The notes: generated by a model from the sequence alone, not told the origin. DNA of 64,000 nt from Ascaphus truei (GCA_036426205.1 CM071570.1:75003977-75067976); one strand, 5' to 3'. Counted from the first letter of the stretch, positions 1 to 11,270 are shown. Program-made: numbers and translations.

Positions 1-62
1 GTGATTGTCAAGTGGACCCCAATAGGTCATATCCCTTTCAGGCCACATCAGCATTTACTATA

Positions 63-1783
63 TGTAGCCCTTTTTGTGAACCGGCCTGACCCACCCAATC
101 TCACATTGGCCCCTTGTGGTCTAACCGGTCCCTTTCCTTGCGACACACCTCTTCTAAGGGACTACTGGTAACTGTATCACACATGTGGCTCCAGGAGATC
201 TGAGCCTCCGCTACTGGACCGGGGGAAACCCTTACATTTACCTTGTGCAGAGCGCCTCCACTTACCCAGGATCCCCGTTATGAAAGATAGCCCTGGGTAG
301 AAATACATAACACACGTATACGATAAAACATATAACACTTTACTTGAGAACATATAACACATTACATAACACTCATGCTCTATCCGTCATCACCTTAACC
401 ATATCACCTCACCCAATGTCTGTGTTCCCACCCGTGTCCGTGTATCCCCCACACCCATGTCCCGTACTCCTACGGAGGTCGTGGTGACTGCGCTAGTCAC
501 TAAATTATCTATTAGGCCTGTTGGTGCACATGGTGTAATACCTTCCGCGCAACTCCGATGCTCGGCCTGCAACACTCTTCTAAAAGGGTCAGAACGTGCG
601 AAGCCTCCGTCTGATCCTATCCCAGGTACTTCCTCCAGGAACCCCCAACGAGGGTCCCACCGCTTCAACGGGAACACAACCGTCTCTCTGGTACACACCG
701 TCTCACGGGAACAGCAACCCCGCTATCCCTATCTATCCCTAACGTGACAGGACCCTAACCTAGCCGCCTGTCCCTGATGAACCGCAACCTGGGGTGGCTG
801 GGGAAAACTCCAGGGCCGCGGAGTATACCCTGCCCCCCTCCCCTAGCTTCCCAGTCCTATCTGTAACTTACTAACAACTAGGTACTAACTCCCAGATACT
901 AACAGCCTGCGCACACACAGCTAACCAGTCAGCCTGCAGACCTTCGCACACACTGCACACCGCGCCCAGCACCTGCAGCGTGCACCACAGCAACAGTCCT
1001 ACACACACATACACTGGAACCCGCAGCAAATCCCACTGCACACACCCTGTGCCTATTTGCCAGTGCCCACAGCACTACCCCCGCTGTGGCACTGCCAAAC
1101 CTGCACCTTTCACTCCTAAGGGTGACCTCCTTATCTAGGGCCGTCCCTCTTCAGTTACTCCCTGCCCTTACCGGAATTGGGGCCTGCCTGGGACCTAAGG
1201 AGAACCCTAACCTGGTGCAGGAGCCACTCGCTCCCTACAACCCTTCCTACTCTCTTCCTCTGCCTCACCTGACTGACGCGTGCAAAGCCCGGAAATGTAT
1301 CTCTTTTCCCGGGCTGAGCTTCCTCCAGCCCTATTGGCCACTATCAGGCACCTGGTGCCTGTCTCCCTATGCCTCCTGGGAATTGTAGTTCCCAGGGGCT
1401 GCTACAGCATTGGGGCCGCTTGCGCACTTGCCCTGCGCATGCGCTAACTCTCAATGGCCGCCGCAACCCTTTCCGTCCCTGTCCGCCCCGCGCTCTACTC
1501 TGGGGCTGCCTTAACTTTCTCTACCCCTCTCCTCTGCGCATGCGTGTTTCCCTCTGGGTGCCCTTCCCTGCGCCTGCCTGTCCCTGCGCATGCGCGAACT
1601 AACGCGCAATGGCGGCGCCCTGCTCTCTGAGCCGCCCGGACCTCCAGGGATGCTGAGCGCTCCTTCATCCTGGCCCCCACCCTCGTGAGTGCCGGCGGGT
1701 CCACCGCTGCCTCCGGCGGCACCCGCGACCACACGGCAAGCGCGGAGGGGGGGCAGGGAGGGAAAAATAACCTCAGGGCTACA
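63..1783 (-). repeat. 3' LTR of the PNMA-gag element
   Basis: This is the left LTR, which is 3' because the element reads on the minus strand. It aligns along its whole length with 3206-4926. Many differences are single-base indels, plus one more divergent patch near 180-240. The GC-rich part at 1380-1770 holds three TGCGCATGCGY palindromes (1434, 1535, 1585) and an ATGGCGGC motif at about 1609, which look like NRF1 and YY1 sites. The PNMA-like ORF runs on into this LTR and stops at 1511. Confidence 0.85.
1434..1616. promoter_or_regulatory. cluster of NRF1-type palindromes and a YY1-like site in the LTR
   Basis: TGCGCATGCGC or a one-base variant occurs at 1434-1444, 1535-1545 and 1585-1595, followed by CAATGGCGGC at about 1607. 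The same cluster is in the other LTR at 4593, 4692, 4739 and about 4762. GCGCATGCGC is the known core of NRF1 sites and ATGGCGGC matches YY1. That these drive LTR transcription is inference. Confidence 0.5.
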
Positions 1784-3127
1784 TTCTCCCCCTCGCAGAA
1801 TCCCAACGACCTCGCTTGGGTAGCAACCATACATAGTGTTACACAATGAAAAATGCATAGCAAACAGTACATCACATACAATAGGCATTTGTTCACCGGT
1901 ACCCAACATACCCGCATGGATACCCGAGGCCAGCTGAGTCTCAGAGTGGAGTGCCCCTAACTGATTGGGTGAGGGTATCCCACCTTGATTCCTGCGAGTC
2001 TTTTGGGGCTCAAGATCAGTTTCTTCCGTCAAAACACCGCCTCCCCCTCGCGAAAAAAATAGTAAGGGGTCCTGGGTATTGACCCTTGCCGGATCCTCCG
2101 GTCTCGTCTCACGGGAGATAGGGAGGTTTAGTCTCTTGCCTCGGTCCACCACATGGTGAAGATAACGCTCCATCATGCACATGGGAGAGGCCACAACTAC
2201 CAGAGCGGTCTCAGCACCGTCTTTATCCGCTCCAGCAATCCCTTTAACGGTGACATCTTCGTTGGGCAGCACAACCTCTTCGTGCAGGCCCGGGTCTCGG
2301 GAAGGCCGAGCTTGGAGACTCCTCGCGCAGGAGTATGTGTCGCTCCGGTCCGCTACACCGGATACCTGGGTGAGGTCGAATTCGTTCCATGATCCGCAGA
2401 AATCTTCTGGGGGAGACACCTCCACCAGGACGCGATGACGGGGTGAGCCCATCGCCCGGGTGACCCTACCTTTGGAGTCACCAGGCTCCACGATCACCGG
2501 GGAGCTCACACCCGACACCCCTGGGGCAGTCAACTTACCCCTATCGCTGTCGGCAGGTACTGATCCCAAGCCTGGCCCCCTGGTGGACTCTAGAGGAGGA
2601 GCAGCACAGTCTTTTGGGGAATGTTGCGAGCTCGGTACTGAGTCACTCACAGTGTGGGGGCGGGGCTCGGGTTTTCCCGCCAGTCCTGGATAACTGTTTG
2701 CAACATTTTCCTGTGCATGCTGGCAGTCAGCCGCACACGTGCCAGGGGGATTTGGCGGGAGCCGCCATTTTAGGTGGGGCTCACTGTCAATGTCAATAGG
2801 ACTCTCGGTGCAGGCAGATACTGCCAAGGCAGGGTAGATAATGGGGCACCCATCGGTCGGCCCCCCGGGCAGATTTAAGGATTTAGGGCCATCTTCCTCG
2901 CTTAGGGTCTGGCCTACATATATCAGGACAGTACTCCATTGGTAGGTGTCATCATACCTTCGCCCTCTGACCCACGTACCCGCCAGTCCAGGGAGCTTCC
3001 GAACCTGCGCCTGGACATCTAACAAGGGCACGCCAGCCGGGACTGCCCCCACGGCAACCACGCGGTTAGGAGTCACGTTCACTTTCAAGGCCCATGCGTA
3101 GACCTCCTGCTTTGAGAGCACCCACAT
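1511..3127 (-). CDS. gag-like protein with a PNMA-type N-terminal domain
   Basis: I place the start at the ATG at 3127 (MWVLSKQEVYAW...), because the upstream part of the open frame crosses the LTR edge and primer-binding region. The predicted protein is about 538 residues. Residues 1-100 resemble the N-terminal RRM-like domain shared by PNMA proteins and vertebrate Ty3-type gags: a helix with YAWALKVNVTP, a strand with VVAVGAVPAG, then DVQAQVRKLPGLAG, RRYDDTYQWSTVLIY and a loop ending GCPIIYP. The rest is rich in Pro, Ser and Gly and probably disordered. I see no capsid fold, CCHC zinc knuckle, protease or RT. The last ~90 residues are read from LTR sequence, so the natural C-terminus is uncertain. 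It could act as a gag donor for a non-autonomous element. The PNMA link rests on my reading of pattern, not on a search. Confidence 0.5.
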   Translation of the reverse strand: MWVLSKQEVYAWALKVNVTPNRVVAVGAVPAGVPLLDVQAQVRKLPGLAGTWVRGRRYDDTYQWSTVLIYVGQTLSEEDGPKSLNLPGGPTDGCPIIYPALAVSACTESPIDIDSEPHLKWRLPPNPPGTCAADCQHAQENVANSYPGLAGKPEPRPHTVSDSVPSSQHSPKDCAAPPLESTRGPGLGSVPADSDRGKLTAPGVSGVSSPVIVEPGDSKGRVTRAMGSPRHRVLVEVSPPEDFCGSWNEFDLTQVSGVADRSDTYSCARSLQARPSRDPGLHEEVVLPNEDVTVKGIAGADKDGAETALVVVASPMCMMERYLHHVVDRGKRLNLPISRETRPEDPARVNTQDPLLFFSRGGGGVLTEETDLEPQKTRRNQGGIPSPNQLGALHSETQLASGIHAGMLGTGEQMPIVCDVLFAMHFSLCNTMYGCYPSEVVGILRGGECSPEVIFPSLPPLRACRVVAGAAGGSGGPAGTHEGGGQDEGALSIPGGPGGSESRAPPLRVSSRMRRDRQAQGRAPRGKHACAEERGRES

Positions 3128-3205
3128 GGTGGAACAAAAATAGGACAATTTAGAACAAAAACATACAGGGCACCCCAGGTCTGATCTCTCAGCAGCGCCT
3201 CCAAA

Positions 3206-4926
3206 TGTAGCCCTTTTTGTGAACCGGCCTGACCCACCCAATCTCACATTGGCCCCTTGTGGTCTAATCGGTCCCTTTCCTTCCGGCACACCTCTTCTAA
3301 GGAACTACTGGTAACTTATCAACCTGTGGCTCTCATATATTCTGAAGCCTTCCGCAGCTGGGAGCCTGGGGAAACCCTTACCATTTACCTGGTGCAGCGC
3401 CTCCACTTACCCAGGATCCCCGTTATGAAAGATAGCCCTGGGTAAGAAATACAATAACACACGTATACGATAAAACAATAACTAACACTTTACTTGAGAA
3501 CATATAACACATTACATAACATCATGCTCTATCCGCATCACCTTAACCATATCACCTCAGCCCAATGTCTGGTGTTCCCACCCAGTGTCCTGTGATCCCC
3601 CACACCCAATGTCCCGTACTCCTACGGAGGTCGTGGGTGACTGTGCAGTCACTAAATTATCTATTAGGCCTGTTGGTGCACATGTGTAAATACCTTCCGA
3701 GCACTCCGATGCTCGGGCCTGCAACACTCTTCTAAAAGGGTCAGACGTGCGAAGCCTCCGTCTGATCCTATCCAGGTACTTCTCCAGGACCCCAACGAGG
3801 GTCCCACCGGTTCACGGGAACACAACCGTCTCTCGGTAACACACCGTCTCACGGGAACAGCAACCGCCGCTATCCCTATCTATCCCTAACGTGACAGGAA
3901 CCCTAACCTAGGGCCTGTCCCTGATGAACCGCAACCTGGGGTGGCTTGGGGAAAACTCCTAGGGCCTGCGGAGTAATAACCTGCCCCCCTCCCCTAGCTT
4001 CCCAGTCCTATCTGTAACTTACTAACAACTAGGTACTAACTCCCAGATACTAACAGCCTGCAGCAGACACACAGCTAACACAGTCAGCCTGCAGACCTTC
4101 GCACACACTGCACACGCTGCGCCCAGCACCTGCAGCGTGCACACACAGCAACAGTCCTACACACACAATACACTGGAACCCGCAGCAAATCCACTGCACA
4201 CACCCTGTGCCTATTTGCCAGTGCGCACAGCACTACCCGCTGTGGCACTGCCAAACCTGCACCTTTCACTCCTAAGGGTGACCTCCTTATCTAGGGCCGT
4301 CCCTCTTCAGTTACTCCCTGCCCTTACCGGGAATTGGGGCCTGCCTGGGGACCTAAGGAGAACCCTTACCTGGTGCAGGAGCCACTCGCTCCCTACACCC
4401 TTCCTACTCCTTCCTCTGCCTCAGCCTGACTGACGCGTGCAAAGCCCGGGAAATGTATCTCTTTTCCCGGGCTGAGCTTCCTCCAGCCCTATTGGCCACT
4501 ATCAGGCACCTGGTGCCTGTCTCCCTATGCCTCCTGGGAATTGTAGTTCCCAGGGGGCTGCTACAGCATTGGGGCCACGTGCGCACTTGCCCTGCGCATG
4601 CGCGAACTCTCAATGGCCGCCGCAACCCTTTCCGTCCCTGTCCTGCCCTCGCGCGATCTACCTGGGGCTGCCTTAACTTTCTACCCCTCTCTGCGCATGC
4701 GCGATCCCTCTGGGGCCTTCCCTGCGCCTGCCTGTCCCTGCGCATGCGCGAACTAACGCGCAATGGCGGCGCCCTGCTCTCGGAGCCGCCCGGATGCCGA
4801 GCGCTCCCTTCACTGGCCCCCACCCTCGTGAAGTGCCGGCGGGTCCACCGCGCCTCGGCTGGCACCCGCGACCACACGGCAAGCGCGGAGGGGGGTCAGG
4901 GAGGGAAAAATAACCTCGGGGCTACA
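3206..4926 (-). repeat. 5' LTR of the PNMA-gag element
   Basis: Right LTR, transcriptionally 5' on the minus strand. Same termini and length as 63-1783. It carries NRF1-type palindromes at 4593-4603, 4692-4702 and 4739-4749 and an ATGGCGGC motif near 4762, close to its outer end, where U3 promoter elements would be expected. Confidence 0.85.
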
Positions 4927-5056
4927 TATATATATATTGGACATCCTCCTAAACATCTGGACATTTATACACTCCATTAACAAGTTGATCATAGAGCCAA
5001 ATGTGATTTATGAGCACCACTCCACACACTATATATCTGTACTATTTTACTAACCT

Positions 5057-5447
5057 ACTGTCCTGGCCAGCTTTATTCTAAAGCTTGCCGGGTTTAATGC
5101 GGGCTCACCGCGGGGCTTTTCTCCATTTGAAACGGAGTTTCCCGCACGGCGGCCTCTTCAATAGATAAGCGCTAATGGCGCAATGCTATTTTCCCTTATT
5201 TAACAGAGCTTAGTGTCCCCCTCTTCCCCTCCCCACCCCTCTCACCCTCTCCTGCATAACCCATATTTCAGGGGAAAATGCCAGTAATACCACCATGCCG
5301 ACAGCGCTAATACAATGCACGCGGCCGCGGCTTTAAATACCGGAACATGCCGCATCAAACACTGCATCTGCCCGCGGTTTTCAGATTTGCGCTGAAACGG
5401 CCGCACGAGGCTAAAGGCGGCCGCCACTGTAATACAAGGTAGTGCTA
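5057..5447. repeat. GC-rich dispersed element, possible MITE
   Basis: A GC-rich island in AT-rich DNA. The left end (CTGTCCTGGCCAGCTTTATT) roughly mirrors the right end (GGCTAAAGGCGGCCGCCACTG read backwards), and a similar left end starts at about 20113. No coding sequence is visible. The boundaries are approximate. Confidence 0.35.
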
Positions 5448-6330
5448 ATTTAACTGCAACTATGGTAGTTGTTTTTGTATATAATTTACTTTGTGATAAA
5501 CTGTGTAAGTCTATTTGGCCCCAAGAGAGAGAATCAAAAGAAGGGAACAGATACAGTACAACACATAGTGACATCACACAGTGGAAAACAGATAAAGCAA
5601 GTGCAGTGCTCTGCTTCAGTTTTCATGTTTTAAAAACATTTACAATGTTTAACATTGTCAGAATTATTAGAAAAGGGCAACAGTTACGAAGATCTAGCCA
5701 CTTAAACATGTTTCTGTCATTGGCTCACTTTGGTGCTTGAAATGACTGCACCTTTAACAGAATATAGTAGAACAGGCACGTATTGTCTTCGCATTCCAAA
5801 TGCATAGAAAAAACTATTTGTACACTCTCGGAACTGGTCATCAATTGTACATGCCAGTCCTGCACTGACTTCCTAGGCACGATTGATTTAATCATATGAA
5901 GCCTGGGGACTTCTTGTTTTTTATGCTTCTCTGCTGCCGTTTTGTTTAGCCATTCATGTCTGCACAGATTTTCTTTTTGTTTTAATCCAGATACAGTAGT
6001 TCTTCTATAGCAGAATGGTATTAACTCCCTACTTTAATACTCAACAGAATGAAATAAACATGTTAACTCCCGCTGTACCTGTTTTTTTTCTAGACCTTTG
6101 ACATGTCTGCATTATGTTTCTTCTTTTAATGACACAGGAAAAATGGCAGGGGTGTATGAGGTTATATATCCCTAAAAGTGATTAACTGTAGGTGTACTCA
6201 GAGATATACAGGTAGGTGCACTCAGAGGCACTTAGTCTATTATAAATCTAATACAATTTTATTAATATCTGCCATTCTGACTGGTCACAAAGTATTTACA
6301 AGTCTTGATTCAGTTCATAATGTCTGTGTA
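5448..6330. other. no gene seen
   Basis: AT-rich sequence without a convincing ORF, RNA gene or repeat structure. Confidence 0.5.
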
Positions 6331-6339
6331 TAGGCTATC

Positions 6340-7450
6340 TACATCAAGCCTTGCCAAAAATGTTTACATACTGTACTGTAGTAATGCCATTCAATTTTGC
6401 CAAAGTGGGAGCACTGTTGGAGCACAGGTAGTACCCATGGAGATGCCTTGAGTCTGATGATAATATTTCCCATTCAATATAACTGTGGGTAAGGATAAAA
6501 TGAAGAAAATCAATAGTTAAATTGTTGTGGCACTCAGCTGCATTTCCGACTGTCCAGAAAATATTCAACATGCATTCGGCACACAATGATGCAGACATCT
6601 TAGTAGTGTTAGGAAGTTCGAGAGCAAATTGGGATTGGGATTTAGCCTGCTACAGTGGGAAATGTCATTTGGTACTTAGATTAAAGAGAGTAGATAGAGA
6701 AGTAAATCCCAGAATGGTGTTACAAAAACCCTGGATGGTAAAATATTGGGATCATCCTGTCTAAAGAGATCAGCAAAGGATTTTTCATTTTCAATACTTC
6801 ACTTTTGGATCCTATGGGAGCCGTTTGCACATGGAATATTGGGTTATCTAGGAAACATTGGTCAAACACTTTCCTTCCGAGGCACACTTCAACATGTACT
6901 CCATCCAAACATCATTCTCCTATTGATTTAATTCAAAAAGGTTCCCATCCATTGATACTTGCTGGCCAAGGTTGACATTGTATTTGACTTCTTCTAGTTC
7001 TATACCATTTAAAACGAGTTGACACATTTGTTGAACATCACTATGGTCTTGCTGAGATATAAAGGGAGGCTCATGTTCTTACCTGATTTGGCAAGTTCTC
7101 TGATTTGTTGGTTTAGGTCTTCTGGACTTGTGGTAAAAAGATATTTAATCTGCAAATTGTAGGTGATTAAAATATCGACCATTGATTCCCTTTAATTCCC
7201 AATTCAACATCTTTAACAATTCTGATGTTGCTGTGAAATGCTTTGATGACATGGTTTTTCCCTGCTGCACTCCCTTGCTTATCCTTATCTTTCTTTACCT
7301 TCATGTAATATAATAATCGACTTGGCATTGTTACAAATGTTCCTAATGATATCAATGTAATCTTCTTCAACACTTCTGAATGCTTTTAAAACAGCTGAGG
7401 TGTACACAGAATCAAAAACCTTTTTGTAATCCTAAAATGAGTGGTAGAAC
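6340..7450 (-). pseudogene. decayed LINE reverse transcriptase (RTE-like)
   Basis: Read on the minus strand from about 7440 downward, fragments in shifting frames spell a non-LTR reverse transcriptase. DYKKVFDSVYTSAVLKAF is motif A. EDYIDIIRNICNNAKSII follows it. GRYFNHLQFAD (about 7165) corresponds to the FADD box, with the box itself damaged. LFTTSPEDLNQQIRELAK and then NRRMMFGWSTC and GRKVFDQC follow in the usual order. Many stops and frameshifts show it is dead. The motif order is that of the RT annotated in many animals beside 'craniofacial development protein 2-like' endonucleases. The exact clade is uncertain. Confidence 0.6.
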
Positions 7451-7885
7451 AGCTTACATTTTTTATCCTTCGGCTTGTTTGAGTGCCATGATTTGCTTCC
7501 TCACAATCAAAGTGGTGCCTTTGTCTTCATTCCATTTTTGATCTCTTTTATAGTCTTTGTTATATCACAGTTACATTTTTCTTACTTCTTAAGTTATACA
7601 GTATGCTTGTGGATCATCTGGGTTTGTAAATAAAAAAGTAACGGTACTCTGGGTTTGTAAATAAAAAAGTATTGGTACTCTGGGGTTTGTAAATAAAAAA
7701 AAAGCAGTGGTACTTCATACCCCCTGGTATGTGGCAGAATGCTGTTGTATTGAATAGGTTCCTCTTTGTTTCTTGTGCACCTTTACAGTCTGATGCCATA
7801 TTTTCTGCCATATGGTATCAGTCCAACAATTAAACGGTTATAAGTTCCCATTCACTATGATCCAAGTCCCTGCTGGAGCCCCCTC
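7451..7885. other. no gene seen; short tandem repeat
   Basis: Noncoding. A unit of about 35 bp (GGGTTTGTAAATAAAAAAGT plus TGGTACTCT) is repeated three times at 7619-7720. The LRR-receptor stop codon lies just beyond. Confidence 0.5.
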
Positions 7886-9140
7886 TCAGGAGAGGTCAAC
7901 ACTTTCATATTCGCAATGGTCCGAGTCTTCCAGTTCAATGCCAGGCACCAGACTGTAATAGTCTGTGGCCTGGTTCATGTAAAGCTTCTCCCGATCAGTT
8001 GAGTCTTTCATAACCTCTGTGACGCTCACCGTTTCCACCTCAGGCTCATCTCCTGCATTCATCTCCCCCTCATCATCCTCCACCTCCTCCACTGCCAGTA
8101 TCAGCCCTGGACCCTCCCTGCTGATCTGACCCTCTCCCTCCACTAGGGAGTCTGCAGATGTACCCAGTTTGATCTCCACCTCTTCGTAGAGATCTCGGCT
8201 GCTCCCCAGCAGAGCAGCAGATGGCTTCAACAAGATGGGGTCCTTCAGCTGCTCCCCTTCAGGCCCCCACCTGTCCTTGTGGAACTGCTGCCGAGGTTCA
8301 TAGTAATGATGTTCCCCCAGACTCCCAGCTCCATTGCGATCCACAGTCACTAGGTTGCACTCCCGCCGTGTGTTGGAGTAACTCCCTTTCCGCCTACGAC
8401 AGCACAGATACCAGCACAGAAGCCCTAACACCACCAGCAAGGGGATGCAAATGAGTATCACGGTTAAATTATGGGACCTGCAGACGCTGCTCCTCTGAAC
8501 ATCTTTGACCTTGAAGCCACTGACATCTTTTGGGGAAGCACAGGTCAGTTCCTCCAGTACCCCACTGGTGTCATTAGTATGGAAGTTTGGATGCAGGCTG
8601 TCAAAGAGGGCACAGGTGCAATCCAGGCTGTTGTTGAGAAAGCCAAATCTGGAGAGAGATGGCTTGAGAATGCTGGACGGGACAGAAGTCAAGTTGTTGA
8701 AGCTCAGGTTGACCTCCTCTATGAGGTCAGAGAGAAGAAGGAAGTTAGGGGGGAGGTGAGCCAGATGGTTATTCTCAAGGTGCAGAACCTTCAGGTTGGG
8801 GGCATTGCTCAAGAAACCTTTGGGTAGCTCTTTCAAATGGTTGTGATCAATATACAGGACCTCAATACGGGTTGGCATTCTCCCCTCTTCAACGTCCGTG
8901 ATCTGTGTAATCCCAGAGTGCGACAGGTCCAGCACCCGCAGATTCGTCAATGACGTGAAGATATTCCATTCCAGGGAGTCTACAGAAAGGCTGAAGTTCA
9001 GACAGCAGGCCTCAGGCACCAGCGCAGACTGGTTGCTGGCCCAGTTCTCCAATATGATGCAGTCACAGGTGTTCTCTGCAGCTCCTTTTGCCATCACTCT
9101 TACCAGTAACAGCAGCCAAAACACCGCTTCTGGACAGCAC
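7886..9140 (-). CDS. LRRC25-like leucine-rich-repeat membrane receptor (main exon)
   Basis: The frame gives about 412 residues. A hydrophobic leader (VFWLLLLVRVMAKGA) is followed by a Cys-containing N-cap (CDCIILENW, ACCLNFSL). Four leucine-rich repeats follow: LTNLRVLDLSHSGI, RIEVLYIDHNHLKELP, NLKVLHLENNHLAHLP and IEEVNLSFNNLTSVP. Next are a C-terminal cap with CTCALF, a membrane span (VILICIPLLVVLGLLCWYL), a basic stop-transfer CCRRRK, and an acidic tail of about 180 residues. The tail has tyrosine motifs HYYEPR, LYEEV, LYMNQ (a pYxN Grb2-type site), YYSLV and YESV. This layout and the CLNFS/LDLS spacing resemble LRRC25, a myeloid regulator of innate signalling, though mammalian LRRC25 is shorter (about 305 aa). 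The frame opens at GTG with no ATG ahead of the leader. An acceptor-like CTGTCCAG just upstream (about 9136) suggests the start codon lies in an unseen 5' exon. Another small LRR receptor is possible. Confidence 0.7.
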
Positions 9141-9394
9141 GGACCTGGACCAAAATAATATACATATATATTTATATATTGCTTTGCTGAGTCATAGTAT
9201 AAGGGTCTTAACCTCTGGTTCAGGAGAAGGTGGTGCTGTATACATCTGGTATAAAAAGGTATAACATTTTAAGTCCGCTATTAATTTGATAAAAATGGAT
9301 ATATTTATAAAATAACCTTTTCCCTACTCTTCTTCTACAAAAGACAAAGCGTTGGAAAAACGTATCCTAAGAGTTTTGCTTCAGAGGATTGTGC

Positions 9395-9695
9395 ATTAAC
9401 CCAGCGGTGCGCTAACTTTCCCCCCTGCGCCCCCTGCCTCTTCCCCCCCCCCTCTCTTACCTTGTCTCTGGTGACAAATGATGCCACGGGGTCATGTGAC
9501 GATGGCAACGCAACATCACGTTACCCTACGGTGACGCGTTGCCATGGTGATGCGCCGCTGGAGACAAGGTAAGAACTTACAGAGGCCACGTGTGTTCCCC
9601 CGGCATTTAATTTAAACGCTTTGGAAAAGAGCGTGGAGCCTCTGTAAGCGCCGCGACCCGCTCTGAAAATCTTCCACCCCCAGTATGTGAACCCC
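9395..9695. repeat. GC-rich dispersed repeat (family also at 57498)
   Basis: Shares the block GGCATTTAATTTAAA...GAGCG...GCCTCTG, C-rich left ends and a CCCCC-rich right end with 57498-57848. The middle contains TGACGTCA-like and GTTGCCATGG palindromes. No ORF. Probably a non-autonomous DNA transposon; exact ends not determined. Confidence 0.5.
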
Positions 9696-10187
9696 TACAT
9701 TAAAGCAAAGTGCAGCTACGCTTTTGGTATTTTGACCACTGCGCCAGACATAACACAAAGTGCTAACATTGTAGCATCATTAATGAGAAAGGACAAATGT
9801 CCAAGTTCATTAATTAATTGTTTAAATCAGCAGTCGACGCTGATCAACATTTTTTTGCATCTTATTTTTATTAATTACTATAAGAGGTCTCGTCTTGCCC
9901 ATTCCAACGCTGCTATTATTTTTTAAATCTGATGTTTTGGTCAGGAAATAGAAGTGTTTGGATTATTAAGGATCCAGGAGCTTTAAATGGAGTTTTCCCC
10001 AGTACAGTTTAAAGTTTATCATTGTAGCCCCAGAAGCCAGAGATTTTGAAAAATCATGAATTTTAACACTAGAAAACATTTTTTTTTTTAAAGAGCATGA
10101 CATGATCAAGGGGCCACAATACTGGCATTATAGGAGTTAAACTCATACAGGCTTCTGGGGGCGATTAGTGATTTAATGCTTTACAAT
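9696..10187. other. no gene seen
   Basis: AT-rich noncoding sequence between two repeats. Confidence 0.4.
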
Positions 10188-10386
10188 GTCTAACTCAGGG
10201 GAGGCCAACCCCAGTCCACTAGGGCCACCAACAGGTCAGGTTTTCAGGATATCCCTGCTTGAGCACAGGTGGCTCAATCAAAGACGGAGCCACTGATTGA
10301 GCTACCTGTGCAGAAGCAGGGATATCCTGAAAACCTGACCTGTTGGTGGCCCTTGGGGACTGGAGTTGGCCTCCCCTAGTCTAACT
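10188..10386. mobile_element. foldback hAT-type MITE with 8-bp target duplication
   Basis: The element at 10196-10378 (183 bp) begins CAGGGGAGGCCAAC and ends GTTGGCCTCCCCTA. It is an almost perfect palindrome, with arms reading AACAGGTCAGGTTTTCAGGA and its complement. It is flanked by GTCTAACT on both sides (10188-10195 and 10379-10386), the 8-bp duplication expected of hAT elements. A shortened relative lies near 22195-22300. Confidence 0.85.
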
Positions 10387-10932
10387 AAACCTGGCCTGAG
10401 ATATTTATTCTATACTCTATTTCTCAGTTGTTTAACTTTTCAGGAAAACCTGCTCTACTGCTCCATTCTTCACGTGTGCGAATTTATTTCCGTATTGCGA
10501 TTGTTCGGAGCTTTCATATGATACGTTTGAGACTTCTGGGATCTGTCTCCACACTGATGAGCACAAGCAGTATGCTTCAAGGGACCCCTTTCTTCCTACA
10601 GTCTCTGTTCTGTAGGCAGCGTTTTATTCATCAATGAGGTACATACTCACCAGACATGGCTGGAAGGTGGAAGTCACCCAGTAGTTGCGGTCAGGGACAA
10701 GTCTGGGATGCTAGCAGCAGCAGTGGTGGAGACACTTCCAGATGACTGAGGGGGTTGTCATTGTGAGCTTGGGCTTTGCTGGAGAAAGGAAGGAATGCGT
10801 GAGTATTCTAAACAGCCACTAACTCGGGTCTGTCAAAAGCTCGAAGCTGGTCCACAGGTCAGGAGAGTATCTTCACTGGTCTTTCTGATTGGTGAGTCAT
10901 ATAGGGAATAGTTGGGAACTAATGAATTAGGA

Positions 10933-10933
10933 C

Positions 10934-10985
<52 letters not shown>

Positions 10986-11270
10986 TTATTTATATGGCAC
11001 CATCTATGTACATAGCGCGTCACAGCAGTAATACACAGGACATAATAATATAACACAATGGGAATAAGCGCTTGAGACTTAAAAGTAACATTAGGAAAAA
11101 GTAGTCCCTGCCCCAAAGAGCTTACAATCTAAGTGGTAAGTATAAAGAATGTGCAGAGACTGTAAGAGGGTGTTCTGGTAAGTGCGTCTGTAAGTGGCCA
11201 AGGTCAATGTATGAGGTGCATAAAAGACACAGTAATATTTATTAAACAGTGCTAGGCTATAAAAATCCTT
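10933..11270 (-). repeat. LINE 3'-end fragment with (TA)n tail
   Basis: Matches the 3' tail of the CR1/L2-type LINE at 26196-26440 in order: TTTATTTATATGGC, TGTACATAGCGC, GGGAATAAGCGCTT, AGAGCTTACAATCTAA, AGTGCGTCTG. The 3' end runs into a (TA)n array at 10933-10982. No RT remains, so it is a severely 5'-truncated copy or a SINE sharing that tail. Confidence 0.65.

Larger units (their letters stand above)
63..4926 (-). mobile_element. complete pol-less LTR retrotransposon with PNMA-like gag
   Basis: Two direct LTR copies (63-1783 and 3206-4926, each about 1721 bp) flank a 1.42-kb interior. Both LTRs begin TGTAGCCC and end GGGCTACA, so their termini are inverted repeats. On the minus strand a purine-rich tract (GAGGGGGAGAA) ends at the inner edge of the 3' LTR (1784-1795), as expected of a polypurine tract, and a TGG-starting primer-binding-site candidate lies 2 nt inside the 5' LTR (about 3203). 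The flanks share only TATA (59-62 and 4927-4930), a weak target duplication in AT-rich DNA. The interior encodes one gag-like ORF and no protease, reverse transcriptase or integrase, so any movement would need enzymes from another element. The clade (Ty3-like) is inferred from the gag resemblance. Confidence 0.85.

Noticed and set aside
3128..3289. N-terminal extension of the gag-like ORF
   Set aside because: This part of the open frame crosses the LTR border and primer-binding region; the PNMA-like domain starts at the ATG at 3127.
8221..9158. Plus-strand ORFs antisense to the LRR receptor
   Set aside because: They mirror the strong minus-strand coding frame and have no domain character.
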